Assembly: GCA_003020965.1 (NCBI GenBank)
Contig: PXRL01000010.1
Coordinates: 214,218-278,217 of the forward strand
Source of the DNA: Halobacteriales archaeon QS_4_69_225
GTDB lineage: Archaea; Halobacteriota; Halobacteria; Halobacteriales; Haloarculaceae
Length of the DNA: 64,000 bases
Direction: 5' to 3'
The first letter of the stretch is position 1. Each line of letters opens with the position of its first letter. The translations under genes were made by a program, and so were the position numbers. The notes below the pieces were generated by a model. It was given only the letters and a program-made list of their open reading frames with translations. It was not told the origin of the DNA and ran no database searches. Below are positions 16,350-25,183 of this stretch, in pieces.

Positions 16350-16858
16350 ACCTCGACTTCGACGTCGTCGAACTCGGGCCCGCGGACGCCCCGCCCGTCG
16401 GCGAGACCGCCCCCGACTTCACCCGACCGCTCGTCGACGACGAGTACTGGGAGGACGTCGCCCTCTCGGAGCTGACCGACGACGGCCCCGTCGTGCTCGT
16501 CTTCCACACGATGGACGGCGACTTCCCGGCGACGTACATCTGGCAGGCGATCCGGGACCGCGGGTGGGACGACTACGACGCCGAGGTCGTGGGACTGTCG
16601 GTGTCGACGCCGTACGAGCACTCGCGGTTCCTCGAGGAGTGGGACATCGCGTTCCGGCTCTTCTCGGACCCGCAGAACGGCGTCGCCGAGGCCTACGGGG
16701 TCGTCCACGACCTCGACGGCATGACCGGCGTCGCCGAGCCTCGGCCGGCCGTCTTCGTCGTCGACGGCGACCGGACGATACGGGAGGCGTGGGTGTCGAC
16801 CGAGTGGCCGGAGTTCCCGCCGTACGACGACCTCGAGGCGGCCATCGAGGCGCTGTAA
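16346..16858 (+). CDS. Redoxin (AhpC/TSA-fold) protein without peroxidatic cysteine
   Basis: 170-residue protein with the peroxiredoxin fold: VGETAPDFTRPLVDDEY at the N-terminus, LVFHTMDGDFPATYIW where the TxxC loop normally lies, then VVGLSVSTPYEHSRFLEEW and PAVFVVDGDRTIREAWV. There is no cysteine anywhere in the protein, so it cannot act as a classical thiol peroxidase. It may be a structural or regulatory partner of the co-translated glutaredoxin-like protein. GTG start chosen from the GTGA overlap. Confidence 0.82.
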   Translation: MNLDFDVVELGPADAPPVGETAPDFTRPLVDDEYWEDVALSELTDDGPVVLVFHTMDGDFPATYIWQAIRDRGWDDYDAEVVGLSVSTPYEHSRFLEEWDIAFRLFSDPQNGVAEAYGVVHDLDGMTGVAEPRPAVFVVDGDRTIREAWVSTEWPEFPPYDDLEAAIEAL

Positions 16859-16860
16859 CC

Positions 16861-17457
16861 GTGGCCGACGACGGGCCCGACCTCACGGCGGCGGTCGCGG
16901 CGCTGCGGCGCGGCGACCTCGTGGTCTACCCGACCGAAACCGTCTACGGGCTGGGTGTCAACGCCCTCGACGCCGCGGCCGTCGGGCGGGTCTTCGACGC
17001 GAAGGGCCGGCCCCGCGAGAAGCCCGTCTCGATGGCGCTGCCGGCCGTCGAGGCCGTCGCGGAGTACACCCGGCCGTCGGACCGCGAGTTGGCCTTCTGC
17101 GAGCGGTTCCTTCCCGGCCCCGTCACCGTGCTGCTGGAACGGACCGACCGCGTGCCGGACGTCCTCGTCGCCGGCGGCGACCGCGTCGGCGTCCGCGTCC
17201 CCGATCACGACCTCTCGCGGGCGCTCGCCCGCCGCGTCGGGCCGGTGACGGCCACAAGCGCGAACCGCAGCGGCGAGCCCAGCGCCCGTCGCGTCGACGA
17301 CGTCGACCCCGCGATCCGCGAGCGGGCCGTCGTCGTCGACACCGGCGAGACGCCCGGCGGCGAGAGCACCGTCGTCGACCCCGCCGCCGGCGAGATACAC
17401 CGCCGCGGGCCGCTGGCCGACGAGATCGAGGCGTGGCTGCGGTCGCATCCCGCGTAG
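16861..17457 (+). CDS. L-threonylcarbamoyladenylate synthase (Sua5/YrdC)
   Basis: 198-residue single YrdC domain. It makes threonylcarbamoyl-AMP from threonine, bicarbonate and ATP, the first step of the universal t6A37 modification of ANN-reading tRNAs. Motifs seen are VVYPTETVYGLG (about 21-32), KGRPREKPVSMAL, GPVTVLLER and TATSANRSGEPS. The C-terminal Sua5 domain of longer archaeal versions is absent, so this is the short form. GTG start two bases after the redoxin stop suggests one transcript. Confidence 0.92.
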   Translation: MADDGPDLTAAVAALRRGDLVVYPTETVYGLGVNALDAAAVGRVFDAKGRPREKPVSMALPAVEAVAEYTRPSDRELAFCERFLPGPVTVLLERTDRVPDVLVAGGDRVGVRVPDHDLSRALARRVGPVTATSANRSGEPSARRVDDVDPAIRERAVVVDTGETPGGESTVVDPAAGEIHRRGPLADEIEAWLRSHPA

Positions 17458-17479
17458 CGCCGCGTCCGGGTCGCGGCGC

Positions 17480-18142
17480 TCATAGCCCGAGCCGCGACCG
17501 CAGCGACGCCGTCTTCGTCCCGCACTCCGTCCGGTAGTCGCAGGCGGCACACCGCGCGTCGTCGTCGAGCCGCGGCGGGGGGCCGTCCAGCGACCGAACG
17601 GTCCGCAGCGCCCGCCGGTAGGTCGCCTTCCGGGCCGTCGTGAGCCGGAGCCGCCGGACGACGCCGTGGGCCGGATACTCGACGACGGCATGCTCGACGG
17701 GCCGCCCTCGCTCCCAGGCCAGCGCCTTCGCGGCCGCCGTCGCGCGGACGGACTGCGGCTCCCAGACGCCCCGCTCGGGCGGCCGACCGGGCGAAACGAC
17801 GACCGGCCGGGGCGGCCCGGCGAGCAGCTTGTGGGCGACGCCGCGGCAGTCTTTGCCCTCCAGCGGGACGTCCCGGTCGGCCGGGTCGACGAGTTCCGTC
17901 CAGCAGTCAAGCCGCGCCTTCGCGCTTCCGAGGTTCGAGCGGTACTGCGTCGGCGTGACCGCGACGGGCTCGTCGGCGAGCGACGTCTCCGGCGCCAGGA
18001 GTTCGGGGTAGCGGAACGCCAGCGCCCGGACGGTCGCGACGTCGTCGGGCGGCCCGGGATCGTCGTCCCGGCGTCGGTAGTAGAGCTGTCGCGGACAGTA
18101 CGCCGCCGTCGCCAGGTCGGTGAACGTGGGCGTCGCGGTCAC
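17480..18142 (-). CDS. Cas4-like PD-(D/E)XK family protein, probably inactive site, not linked to CRISPR
   Basis: 220-residue protein with the Cas4 cysteine layout: AYCPRQLYYRR near the N-terminus and CAACDYRTEC near the C-terminus, which would hold an Fe-S cluster. The nuclease core region reads GVAHKLLAG ... VVVSPGRPPERG ... WEPQSVRATAAAKAL; the expected Asp of the G-x-x-D strand and the Glu-x-Lys pair are not visible there. It may thus bind but not cut DNA. No cas genes or repeats lie nearby; such solitary Cas4-like genes are common in haloarchaea. Confidence 0.75.
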   Translation of the reverse strand: MTATPTFTDLATAAYCPRQLYYRRRDDDPGPPDDVATVRALAFRYPELLAPETSLADEPVAVTPTQYRSNLGSAKARLDCWTELVDPADRDVPLEGKDCRGVAHKLLAGPPRPVVVSPGRPPERGVWEPQSVRATAAAKALAWERGRPVEHAVVEYPAHGVVRRLRLTTARKATYRRALRTVRSLDGPPPRLDDDARCAACDYRTECGTKTASLRSRLGL

Positions 18143-18174
18143 GGGGCCGCTGGCCGCGGCTCCGTACTTGAACC

Positions 18175-19407
18175 CTACGTCGCCAGGCGGCGCCTGGCCA
18201 GGCGGGTCAGAAGCGGCGCGTCACGGAGCCGGAGCAGCCGCGCGATCGCGCGCTTGTCGCCCTCGTTGGCCCGCGTCAGCGTCTCGTCGTCCAGCCGCTG
18301 GAGGTCCCGCATGAGTTCGTCGTACCGGTCGTTCGGCGCCAGGTATAGCAGCTGTGTCATCAGGAGCCGCGAGTCCATGTCGGGGGCGACCTCCTCGTGC
18401 CAGAGGTCGTCGTACAGCGACATCCTCTCCGCGGAGGTGTCCGGCTCCGACCGCGTGAAGCACTGATCGACCGTCACCGCGGCCGCCCGGCCGGATTTCA
18501 TGCCCTTGTGGATGCCCTCGCCCCACAGCGGGTCGATCGTCGGCACCGTGTCGCCGACCGCCACGAAGCCGTCCGTGCTCAGCGAGTCCGGCGGCTGGAT
18601 GTGCGCCGACCCCCGGTGCTGGCGGCCCTCGAGGCGGGTGGCGCCCTCGAAGCGAGGGTCGGTGTCCAGCCAGTGATCGAGGTAGCCGTCGATGGTGCGG
18701 TCGACCTCGGCGTACCGCTGGTAGCTGTCGTTGCGGATGTAACAGATTCCCACCTTCGCCGCGTCCCCGCCGGTGTGGAAGATCCACGAGTAGCCGCCGG
18801 GGGCGTACTCGTGGTCCAGCCGCAGCATCATCGAGTCCCGGAGGTCGGCGTACCCCTCGTGGTCGAGGTCGACCCCCTCGAACTCGTACTCGACGCCGAT
18901 GGCCTGGTTCCGGCGGTCGAGGTCGCAGACGTCGAGTTCCTTGGCCAGCGGCGCCGCCGGCCCGGTGGCGTCGACGATGACGTCGCCGTACACCTCCTCG
19001 GAGCCGTTGTACCGGACGCCGACCGGCTCGCCGTCCTCGATGATGGGCTTGGAGACGCGGGCGTCGAACCGGTAATCGGCGCCCTTCTCGCGGCCGTCGT
19101 CGACGAGGAACTGCTTGAACGCCGCGAAGTCCAGCACCGCCCCCGGTCGGTCCTCGACGAAGAAGTGGTTCGGCGACTCGATGACGACGTCGTCGGTGAA
19201 GTTCATCACCACGTCGTCGGGGACGTTGAACGACGCCATCATCGACGGGAAGCTGCCGCCGGTCGACTTGTTGCTCTGACGTGGGAACTCCTCTTCGGCC
19301 TCCGTCTCCAACACGACGACATCGTACCCCCGGGCCGCGACGTCGCGGGCGCACTGGGCGCCCGCCGGCCCCGCGCCGGCGACGATCACGTCAAAGCGCT
19401 CGCGCAT
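18175..19407 (-). CDS. Geranylgeranyl reductase-family FAD oxidoreductase
   Basis: 410-residue flavoprotein with the Rossmann motif VIVAGAGPAGAQCARDVA at residues 7-24, a GD motif in DGFVAVGDTVPTIDPLWGEG (about 283-302), and the helical C-terminal part typical of archaeal GGR proteins. Members hydrogenate isoprenoid double bonds of archaeal lipids or respiratory quinone side chains. Which one this is cannot be told. The gene upstream encodes an Fe-S electron-transfer protein, which could supply electrons (inference). An AT-rich promoter lies just before the ATG (about 19425-19440). Confidence 0.85.
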   Translation of the reverse strand: MRERFDVIVAGAGPAGAQCARDVAARGYDVVVLETEAEEEFPRQSNKSTGGSFPSMMASFNVPDDVVMNFTDDVVIESPNHFFVEDRPGAVLDFAAFKQFLVDDGREKGADYRFDARVSKPIIEDGEPVGVRYNGSEEVYGDVIVDATGPAAPLAKELDVCDLDRRNQAIGVEYEFEGVDLDHEGYADLRDSMMLRLDHEYAPGGYSWIFHTGGDAAKVGICYIRNDSYQRYAEVDRTIDGYLDHWLDTDPRFEGATRLEGRQHRGSAHIQPPDSLSTDGFVAVGDTVPTIDPLWGEGIHKGMKSGRAAAVTVDQCFTRSEPDTSAERMSLYDDLWHEEVAPDMDSRLLMTQLLYLAPNDRYDELMRDLQRLDDETLTRANEGDKRAIARLLRLRDAPLLTRLARRRLAT

Positions 19408-19482
19408 AGCGATTCCATGCGCGTATCCGTAATTAGTTTTCCTGACCCGGAAGGCCCGACGGCCGGACGACCGGACGACCGG

Positions 19483-21663
19483 TCAGTCGTCGGCCGGGGC
19501 GGCATCGGCGTCGGCGCCAGCGTCGGCCGCGGCGACGGTCGCGCCGCCGGCCTCCAGCGCCTCGACGACCAGCTCCGCGACGTCGACGATCTCGATGTCC
19601 TCCTCGAAGCCGCCGGTCTTGCGGCCGTCCTCGTACATCGTCATGCACATCGGGCAGGCGACGACGAACTTCTCGACGGCGGCGCCGGCGTCGGTGTCCT
19701 CCAGGGCCTCCCGGAGCCGCTCCTCGCTGGGCTTTTCGTCCTGTTCGTTGTCGAGCCACAGCCCGCCGCCGCCGCCGCCGCAGCAGTAGGAGTTCGCCCG
19801 ATTGCGCGGCATCTCCTGGAGCTCGCAGCCGGTCGCCCGGACCAGCTCCCGCGGCGCCTCGTACTCGTCGTTGAACCGCCCGAGGTGACAGGGGTCGTGG
19901 TAGGTAACCGTGTAGTCGAGCTCGTCGCCGGACAGCCCCAGGGCGTCGACGCCGACCAGCTCCTCGACGGCCTGCGTCCAGTGGTACACCTCGACGTCGC
20001 CGTCGCGGTTCCAGTAGCCGTCGACGGCGAACTCCATCATCGGGTCGTCGGCGAACTCCGCGAAGTCGACCTCGGGGTACTCGTTTTTGAACGTGTTGTA
20101 GGAGTGGGGGTCCGTACAGACGATTTTCTCGTAGTCGCACTCCCGGAAGCTGTCGACGAGCGTGCCGGCCTGCTCGACGAAGAGGAACTCCTCGCCGATG
20201 CGTCGGACGTCGTTGCCGTCGTACACCTCGTCCTCGTAGAGGATGCCGACGGAGACGTCGGCGTGCTCGAAGATATGGGCCAGCGAGCGGGCGACCTGCT
20301 TGTTGCGCTCGTCGTAGCTGGGGTAGTCGCCGACGTACCAGAGGTACTCGACGGACGTCTCGCGGGCGTCGGCCACGTCGAAGGCCAGCTCGTCGGTCCA
20401 GTCGCCGCGGTCGGACGGCGAGTCGCCGAAGGTGTTGCCTTTCTGCATCACGTTCTGGAAGGTATCCTGGAGTTCCGGCCGGACGTCGCCCTGGTCGACG
20501 GCCTGGCGGTTCAGCCGGGTGAAGCTCTTGAGGTGCTCGATCTCGACCGGGCAGGCGTCCATGCAGGCCATACACGCCATGCAGGACTCCATCGTCTCGG
20601 TGTCGATGACGCCGCCGCCGTCGGCGATGATCTCTTTCGGCTCGCCGCCGGCGTCGACGGACCGGCGGTACTCCTTCAGGTCGAGGATGACGTCGCGGGG
20701 GTCCAGCGGCCGCCCCGAGGCCTTCGCCGGACAGACCGCCGAACAGCGCCCGCACTTCGTGCAGGCGTCCTGGTCGAGCAGCTCCTTCCAGGAGAAGTCG
20801 TCGATGGACTCGGCGTTGGTCGCGTCGAGGTCCGAGGGGACGCCCGGCAGGCGGGCGCCGGCTTTCTCGTCGCGCGTGACGACGTTGGCGAACGACGAGA
20901 ACATGTGGAACGGCTTGGCGTAGGGGATGGCGGCGATGAAGACGAACGCCAGAATCGAGTGCGACCACCAGGCGACGGGGTAGACGGCGGCGGCCATCGA
21001 TTTGTCCATGCCGGCGGCGGCGAAGCCGACGGCGACGGCCGTCCCGACGAAGCTGACCGACTCGGCGCCCTGGCCGATGATGCGCAGCCCCTCCAGCAGG
21101 AAGCCGCCGATTCCCAGCAGGAACAGTGACCACACGAGGAAGGCGTCCTCCCAGTTGGTGTGTTTGCCCCACAGCCGTTCCTTGCGGACGGCGTAGCGGC
21201 GCCACAGCGCCACCCCCAGCCCGACGACGAACAGCAGCCCCAGAGCGTCGGTCACCAACTGGTAGGACAGATAGAAGTCGCCGACCCAGAACGACTCGCC
21301 GGTCGCCACCTGGTAGATGTCGAGGTCGATGAACAGGATGGTCGTCGCGATGAGCAGCGTCAGAAAGCCCCAGAGGATGAACGCGTGCATCAGCCCGCCG
21401 ACCAGGTCGCGGTTGAACTGCTTCTCGTTCGAGGCGATCACCTTCGCCGCCGAGGCGACCCGTTCCGGCAGGTTGTCGAGGCGGTCGAACCAGTCTTCCG
21501 TTCCCTCGGCGTAGCGGGCGAACCGCCCGTAGATCCCGACGGCGGCGACGAGAACCGTCAGGGTGGCGAGAAAGTAAAACACCACCTTCTGGACCGGGCC
21601 GATCTGCCAGAAGGTGTCCCGGGCGACGTCGCCGCCCGTCTGCAGCGGAAGCGCCGGTGGCAT
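19483..21663 (-). CDS. Membrane heterodisulfide-reductase-like Fe-S protein (HdrD/GlpC type fused to a NarI-like cytochrome b domain)
   Basis: 726-residue fusion. The N-terminal part (about 20-285) has five to six helices with conserved His as in NarI/HdrE-type cytochrome b. Two 4Fe-4S motifs follow, CTKCGRCSAVCP (about 300) and CMACMACMDACP (about 360). The C-terminus carries two CCG-like domains with YHDPCHLGR and SYCCGGGGGG (about 625). Such proteins pass electrons between a soluble donor such as an electron-transfer flavoprotein and the menaquinone pool. An Ala/Asp-rich tail ends the protein. Upstream box around 21690 (TCTTAAG on the minus strand) is promoter-like. Complete. Confidence 0.88.
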   Translation of the reverse strand: MPPALPLQTGGDVARDTFWQIGPVQKVVFYFLATLTVLVAAVGIYGRFARYAEGTEDWFDRLDNLPERVASAAKVIASNEKQFNRDLVGGLMHAFILWGFLTLLIATTILFIDLDIYQVATGESFWVGDFYLSYQLVTDALGLLFVVGLGVALWRRYAVRKERLWGKHTNWEDAFLVWSLFLLGIGGFLLEGLRIIGQGAESVSFVGTAVAVGFAAAGMDKSMAAAVYPVAWWSHSILAFVFIAAIPYAKPFHMFSSFANVVTRDEKAGARLPGVPSDLDATNAESIDDFSWKELLDQDACTKCGRCSAVCPAKASGRPLDPRDVILDLKEYRRSVDAGGEPKEIIADGGGVIDTETMESCMACMACMDACPVEIEHLKSFTRLNRQAVDQGDVRPELQDTFQNVMQKGNTFGDSPSDRGDWTDELAFDVADARETSVEYLWYVGDYPSYDERNKQVARSLAHIFEHADVSVGILYEDEVYDGNDVRRIGEEFLFVEQAGTLVDSFRECDYEKIVCTDPHSYNTFKNEYPEVDFAEFADDPMMEFAVDGYWNRDGDVEVYHWTQAVEELVGVDALGLSGDELDYTVTYHDPCHLGRFNDEYEAPRELVRATGCELQEMPRNRANSYCCGGGGGGLWLDNEQDEKPSEERLREALEDTDAGAAVEKFVVACPMCMTMYEDGRKTGGFEEDIEIVDVAELVVEALEAGGATVAAADAGADADAAPADD

Positions 21664-21767
21664 ACGAATACAAGCAGGGAGCTACCCGCTTAAGACTTGT
21701 TACACCGGGTCGTGAGACCGCCTACGGCACATCCACAAATCGATGGAGCCCCCGATTGCCGGGTCGT

Positions 21768-22484
21768 TCAAACTGCACCGTAGAGGGCGGCCGCCGACAG
21801 CCCGACGGCCAGGGCCAGCGCCGGGAGATCCCGGCGGCCGAGTCGGAGCGGCGGGAGGGTGGGGTTCCAGGCGAAACAGCGGGCCTGCAGCGCGAGCGCG
21901 AGCCGGTCGGCCCGCCGGAAGGCGCGGTTGAACCCGGCGACCGCCAGAAGCCGGGCACGGTCCCGAACCGACCGCTGCCCTCCGAGTCGTGCTCGCTGTG
22001 CGTCCCGGATTCGTGCGAGGTCCCGCTGCAACAGCGGGAGAAACCGGAACACGAGCGCGACGCCGACGCCGAGAAAGCGGCCGAACCGGCCCGGAACGGT
22101 CCGCTGTATCGCGGCTCTCGAGGCCCGAACCGGCGTCGTCCGAACGTAGGCCGCGCTGACGAACAGGACGAGCAGGATGCGGTAGCTGGCCAGCGCCGGG
22201 GGAACGGCGTCGGCGACGACGAACCACGGCGTCCCGAGCGTCAGTCCCTGCAGCACCGGTGCGCCGACGAGAAACGGCACGAGGTATCTCAGTTCCCGGA
22301 CGGTGACGACCGGGGAGGTATCGGCCGCGGCCATCAGGACTCCGGTCAGTGCGGTGAGCCAAACGAGTCCCCAGGGAGTGGTATAAACGAAGGCGGCGAC
22401 GACGAAGCTGACCTGGACGGCGAACTTCGAGCGGGGGTCGAGCCGGTGGCCAACGGAGTCGCCGGGACGATAAGCGAGGGTCAC
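21768..22484 (-). CDS. Energy-coupling factor transporter transmembrane protein (EcfT/BioN)
   Basis: 238-residue membrane protein with five or so helices, starting GDSVGHRLDPRSKFAVQVSF, the usual EcfT entry. The two coupling motifs with Ala-Arg-Gly character appear as RIRDAQRARLGG and RADRLALALQARCF, which contact the ATPase. It is the scaffold that joins BioY to the ATPase. Its start overlaps the ecfA stop by four bases, and the order bioY-ecfA-ecfT is that of a dedicated biotin transporter. Confidence 0.9.
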   Translation of the reverse strand: MTLAYRPGDSVGHRLDPRSKFAVQVSFVVAAFVYTTPWGLVWLTALTGVLMAAADTSPVVTVRELRYLVPFLVGAPVLQGLTLGTPWFVVADAVPPALASYRILLVLFVSAAYVRTTPVRASRAAIQRTVPGRFGRFLGVGVALVFRFLPLLQRDLARIRDAQRARLGGQRSVRDRARLLAVAGFNRAFRRADRLALALQARCFAWNPTLPPLRLGRRDLPALALAVGLSAAALYGAV

Positions 22485-23179
22485 GGCCGACGGACACCCC
22501 GGTCGTCGAGGTCCGGCAGGACCGCGTCGGGCGTCCCGGTGCGGACGACTCGTCCCGCCGACATCACCGCGATCCTGTCGGCCAGCGACACGACGTCCCG
22601 CAGGTCGTGCGTGACGACGACGACGCTGGTTCCGGCGTCGTGGAGTGCCTCGAGTCGGTCGAGGACCGACTCCCGCGCCGGCCAGTCGAGGCCGGTGAAC
22701 GGCTCGTCGAGGACGAGGTGTGACGGCTCCATCGCCAGCGCGCCCGCGATGGCAACTCGGGCCCGTTCGCCGCCCGAGAGGCGGTCGATGCGCCGCTCGC
22801 CGTACCCGTCGAGTTCGACTGCGGCGAGAGCCGCCTCGACCCGGCGGTCGATGTCGGCCCGTGGGAGCCCGAGGTTCTCGGGGCCGAACGCCACGTCGGC
22901 CGCGACGGTCGCGGCGACGAAGCAGTCCCGCGGGGTCTGAAACACCATCCCGACCTCCGTTCGGGCGGCGACGAGGTCCGCGAAGACGTCCGTTTCGTCG
23001 ACCTCGACGGTCCCCGAGTCCGGCTCCAGCAGCCCGTTGAAATGACGGACGAGCGTCGTCTTCCCGGAGCCGTTCGGGCCGGCGAGGACGACGAACTCGC
23101 CGTCGTCGATTCGCGTCGAAACCCCGTCGAGAGCGGCCTCGTCTCCGTACCGGTGGACGAGGTCCCGCGTCTCGATCAT
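22481..23179 (-). CDS. Energy-coupling factor transporter ATPase (EcfA/BioM)
   Basis: 232-residue ABC ATPase with Walker A GPNGSGKTTL (about 35-44), Q-loop MVFQTPRDCFVA, signature RLSGGERARVAIAGAL, Walker B LVLDEPFTGLD and H-loop VVTHDL. It powers biotin uptake together with EcfT and BioY. Start is the ATG of MIETRDLVHRYG, one base before the bioY stop; a longer frame exists but overlaps bioY and is Ser/Arg-rich. Single ATPase gene, so the complex would use a homodimer. Confidence 0.9.
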   Translation of the reverse strand: MIETRDLVHRYGDEAALDGVSTRIDDGEFVVLAGPNGSGKTTLVRHFNGLLEPDSGTVEVDETDVFADLVAARTEVGMVFQTPRDCFVAATVAADVAFGPENLGLPRADIDRRVEAALAAVELDGYGERRIDRLSGGERARVAIAGALAMEPSHLVLDEPFTGLDWPARESVLDRLEALHDAGTSVVVVTHDLRDVVSLADRIAVMSAGRVVRTGTPDAVLPDLDDRGVRRP

Positions 23180-23180
23180 T

Positions 23181-23780
23181 TCACTTCGGCAGAACGTGTT
23201 CGTTGAGCGATCCGCTCCGGATGAGTACGAGCGCGATGAACATCTTGAACACGTCACCGGGGATGAACGGGAGCGAGGCGAGCGTCAGTGCCTCGACGAG
23301 CCCGACGTCGTTCACGAACGCGAACTGCGCGGTTCCGAGGGCGTAGATGATGACGATTGCGGCCGTCATACCCGCGAGCGGCCTGATCGGCGGAACCACG
23401 CGGAGGTCGGTGAGTTCGCTCCCTCCGTGTGCGAGGTAGCCAGCTGCCGCCGCGGCGACGGGATAGGAAAACAGGTAGCCGCCGGTCTGTCCGGCCAACA
23501 CGCCGATACCGGCCGACCCGCCCGCGAACACCGGCGCGCCGACGGCGCCCGCGACGAGATAGAGGAGCATCGAGGCTGCGCCCCAGACGGGCCCGAGTAG
23601 CAATCCGGCGAGGAACACGCCGAGCACCTGGAGCGTGAACGGTACGGGCGAAAATGGAATCGGGATCGACCCCACGATGGCGAACGCTCCGGTCAGTGCC
23701 GCCAACAGCGCCGCTCGGGCGATGTTGAGCGTCGTCTCGTCACCGACCAGATCGACGTCGGACGTCGTCGTGTCGCTCAT
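23181..23780 (-). CDS. bioY: Biotin ECF transporter substrate-binding component
   Basis: 199-residue membrane S-component that binds biotin. Six hydrophobic helices are visible. Family motifs are IPFSPVPFTLQVLGVFLAG, GPVWGAASMLLYLVAGAVG-type GxxP/GAxG loops, GGSAGIGVLAGQTGGYLFSYP and the C-terminal FIPGDVFKMFIALVL. First gene of bioY-ecfA-ecfT. It is divergent from cmi4 with a 90-base spacer; GGTTGAC at 23816-23822 could be half of a regulator site, but no full palindrome is seen. Confidence 0.93.
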   Translation of the reverse strand: MSDTTTSDVDLVGDETTLNIARAALLAALTGAFAIVGSIPIPFSPVPFTLQVLGVFLAGLLLGPVWGAASMLLYLVAGAVGAPVFAGGSAGIGVLAGQTGGYLFSYPVAAAAAGYLAHGGSELTDLRVVPPIRPLAGMTAAIVIIYALGTAQFAFVNDVGLVEALTLASLPFIPGDVFKMFIALVLIRSGSLNEHVLPK

Positions 23781-23835
23781 GGAGCCTGGTTCCCGTCGAC
23801 CGGCTTCACCCTATCGGTTGACGTTCGGCGCCGGG

Positions 23836-23840
23836 TTTAT
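23836..23840 (+). promoter_or_regulatory. TATA-like box of cmi4
   Basis: TTTAT lies 30 bases before GTG 23870, supporting a leaderless start at that GTG. Confidence 0.45.
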
Positions 23841-23869
23841 GTGGCGAAAACGCGAACCGTACGGTCCCC

Positions 23870-24466
23870 GTGACCGAAAACACCGACGAACTCCGTGACA
23901 TCTTCAGGAGAGTCGCCGACGAGGACACGGTCACCGAGACCCAAGAGGAATCGCGGGGCTCGCTGACCGACGAGGGGGCGTCGCGGGAGCGTCTGATCGA
24001 GATAATCGAGCGGATGCGTGCCGACCACGAGTTCGAGACGGAGCTGTCCGACGCGGAGCTGGCGACCGTCGTCAGGCGGTTCTACGACGACGACGGCGAC
24101 GACGACGACATCGCCGAGGCGCTCGACGTCTCGCCGCGGGAGGCGTTTCGCGCTCGGATGGACCTCCACCTCGTCCGCGAGACGGACACCGACCCCTTCG
24201 ACCTCGCGGCGCTCCGCGACCACCTCGCCGACGGCGAATCGACGGCGGAAATCGCCGACCGACTGGACGTCGACGGGTCGGCAGTTCGGCGGTACCGGCG
24301 GGTCGTCGAAGCCGAAAGGGAGGCCCGCCGCGTCAGCGAGCGCTTCCGGATCGAGTTCGAGGACGCCGTCCCGGGCGCCGAGGCGGGCGAGCGGTTCACC
24401 GAGGAGATGACCGAGGACGGCCTCGACGAAGCGACCGAGGACATCGAGACGGACGTCTCCTTCTGA
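23870..24466 (+). CDS. Conditioned medium-induced protein 4 (Cmi4)-like protein
   Basis: 198-residue acidic protein matching the haloarchaeal family named conditioned medium-induced protein 4. Characteristic blocks are TEELRDIF-like N-terminus (here DELRDIFRRVADEDTVTE), SDAELATVVRRFYDDDGD, two helix-turn-helix-like repeats (DIAEALDVSPREAFRARMDL and EIADRLDVDGSAVRRYRRV), and the end DGLDEATEDIETDVSF. The HTH pair suggests DNA binding. The name comes from induction by spent medium in an alkaliphilic relative; the role is unknown. GTG start preferred because of the TATA spacing. Confidence 0.85.
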   Translation: MTENTDELRDIFRRVADEDTVTETQEESRGSLTDEGASRERLIEIIERMRADHEFETELSDAELATVVRRFYDDDGDDDDIAEALDVSPREAFRARMDLHLVRETDTDPFDLAALRDHLADGESTAEIADRLDVDGSAVRRYRRVVEAEREARRVSERFRIEFEDAVPGAEAGERFTEEMTEDGLDEATEDIETDVSF

Positions 24467-24597
24467 GCGACAGCTGCCGGCGACGGTTTATGTACCAGGG
24501 CGCGGCCAACGGCCGTATCCGCTGACGAGCGCCGACGGTCCGCCGGGGCGGGAGTGCGGAACACGGGCCGTCGTCACGTCGCCGTTCCGCCTGCTCG

Positions 24598-24978
24598 CTA
24601 CCGCTCGACGCGGACGTCGTGTCGGTCGACGTACCCCGTGACCCGCATCCGGAGGGGGCCGTCACCCGGCCACGCGACTTCGGCGTCCAGCGCCGCCGGG
24701 TCGCCGACGTACGTCCACAGGCCGCCACCGCCGTCCGGTACCCGGACGCGGACGTAGAGTCCCCGGTCGACGCCCTCGTAGGCGTCGAGGGCCGCGAGGT
24801 CGCCATCCCGGAGCCGCAGCACCCGGCCGTCGGTCTCGCCGCCCGGTGCGAGCGTCGGGTAGCGCGCCTCGACCCGGTGGAGTCCGACGAGTCGAGCGTC
24901 CGGTCCGAAGTCGGCGTGGCCGACCACCTCGCGGGCGCGATCCGGCTCCCGGAGCGTCCCGTAAACGAAGGCGTCCAT
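24598..24978 (-). CDS. Gamma-glutamylcyclotransferase-like protein
   Basis: 126-residue single-domain protein with the family start MDAFVYGTLREPDRA (the YGTLR loop binds the glutamyl group) and a conserved acidic residue in RLRDGDLAALDAYEGVD, matching the catalytic-Glu region of GGCT-like proteins. Enzymes of this fold cleave gamma-glutamyl amines. In haloarchaea, which use gamma-glutamylcysteine as main thiol, a role in thiol turnover is possible (inference). The start is fixed by the MDAFVYGTL block; upstream sequence is Arg-rich non-coding. Confidence 0.85.
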   Translation of the reverse strand: MDAFVYGTLREPDRAREVVGHADFGPDARLVGLHRVEARYPTLAPGGETDGRVLRLRDGDLAALDAYEGVDRGLYVRVRVPDGGGGLWTYVGDPAALDAEVAWPGDGPLRMRVTGYVDRHDVRVER

Positions 24979-25183
24979 GCATCGTCGGGGTCGCCGGCGA
25001 GCGAAAGCTCTACCGGCCGCGGCCCGGGCCCGCCGACGGTGTGTGGGCGGTCCCTGTCGGTACCGCGCCGGCGGGCGGGCACAATAGACGGCCTCGATGC
25101 CCGAGGAGGCGGAAGCCTCCCGGCGGAGCGAGCCCGACCGTCGGTCGAAGCGCTCAATACTTGGTAGCCGAATACACCGACGA

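Noticed and set aside
23781..23869. Possible biotin-repressor operator between bioY and cmi4
   Set aside because: Only one half (GGTTGAC) is visible and no inverted partner was found.
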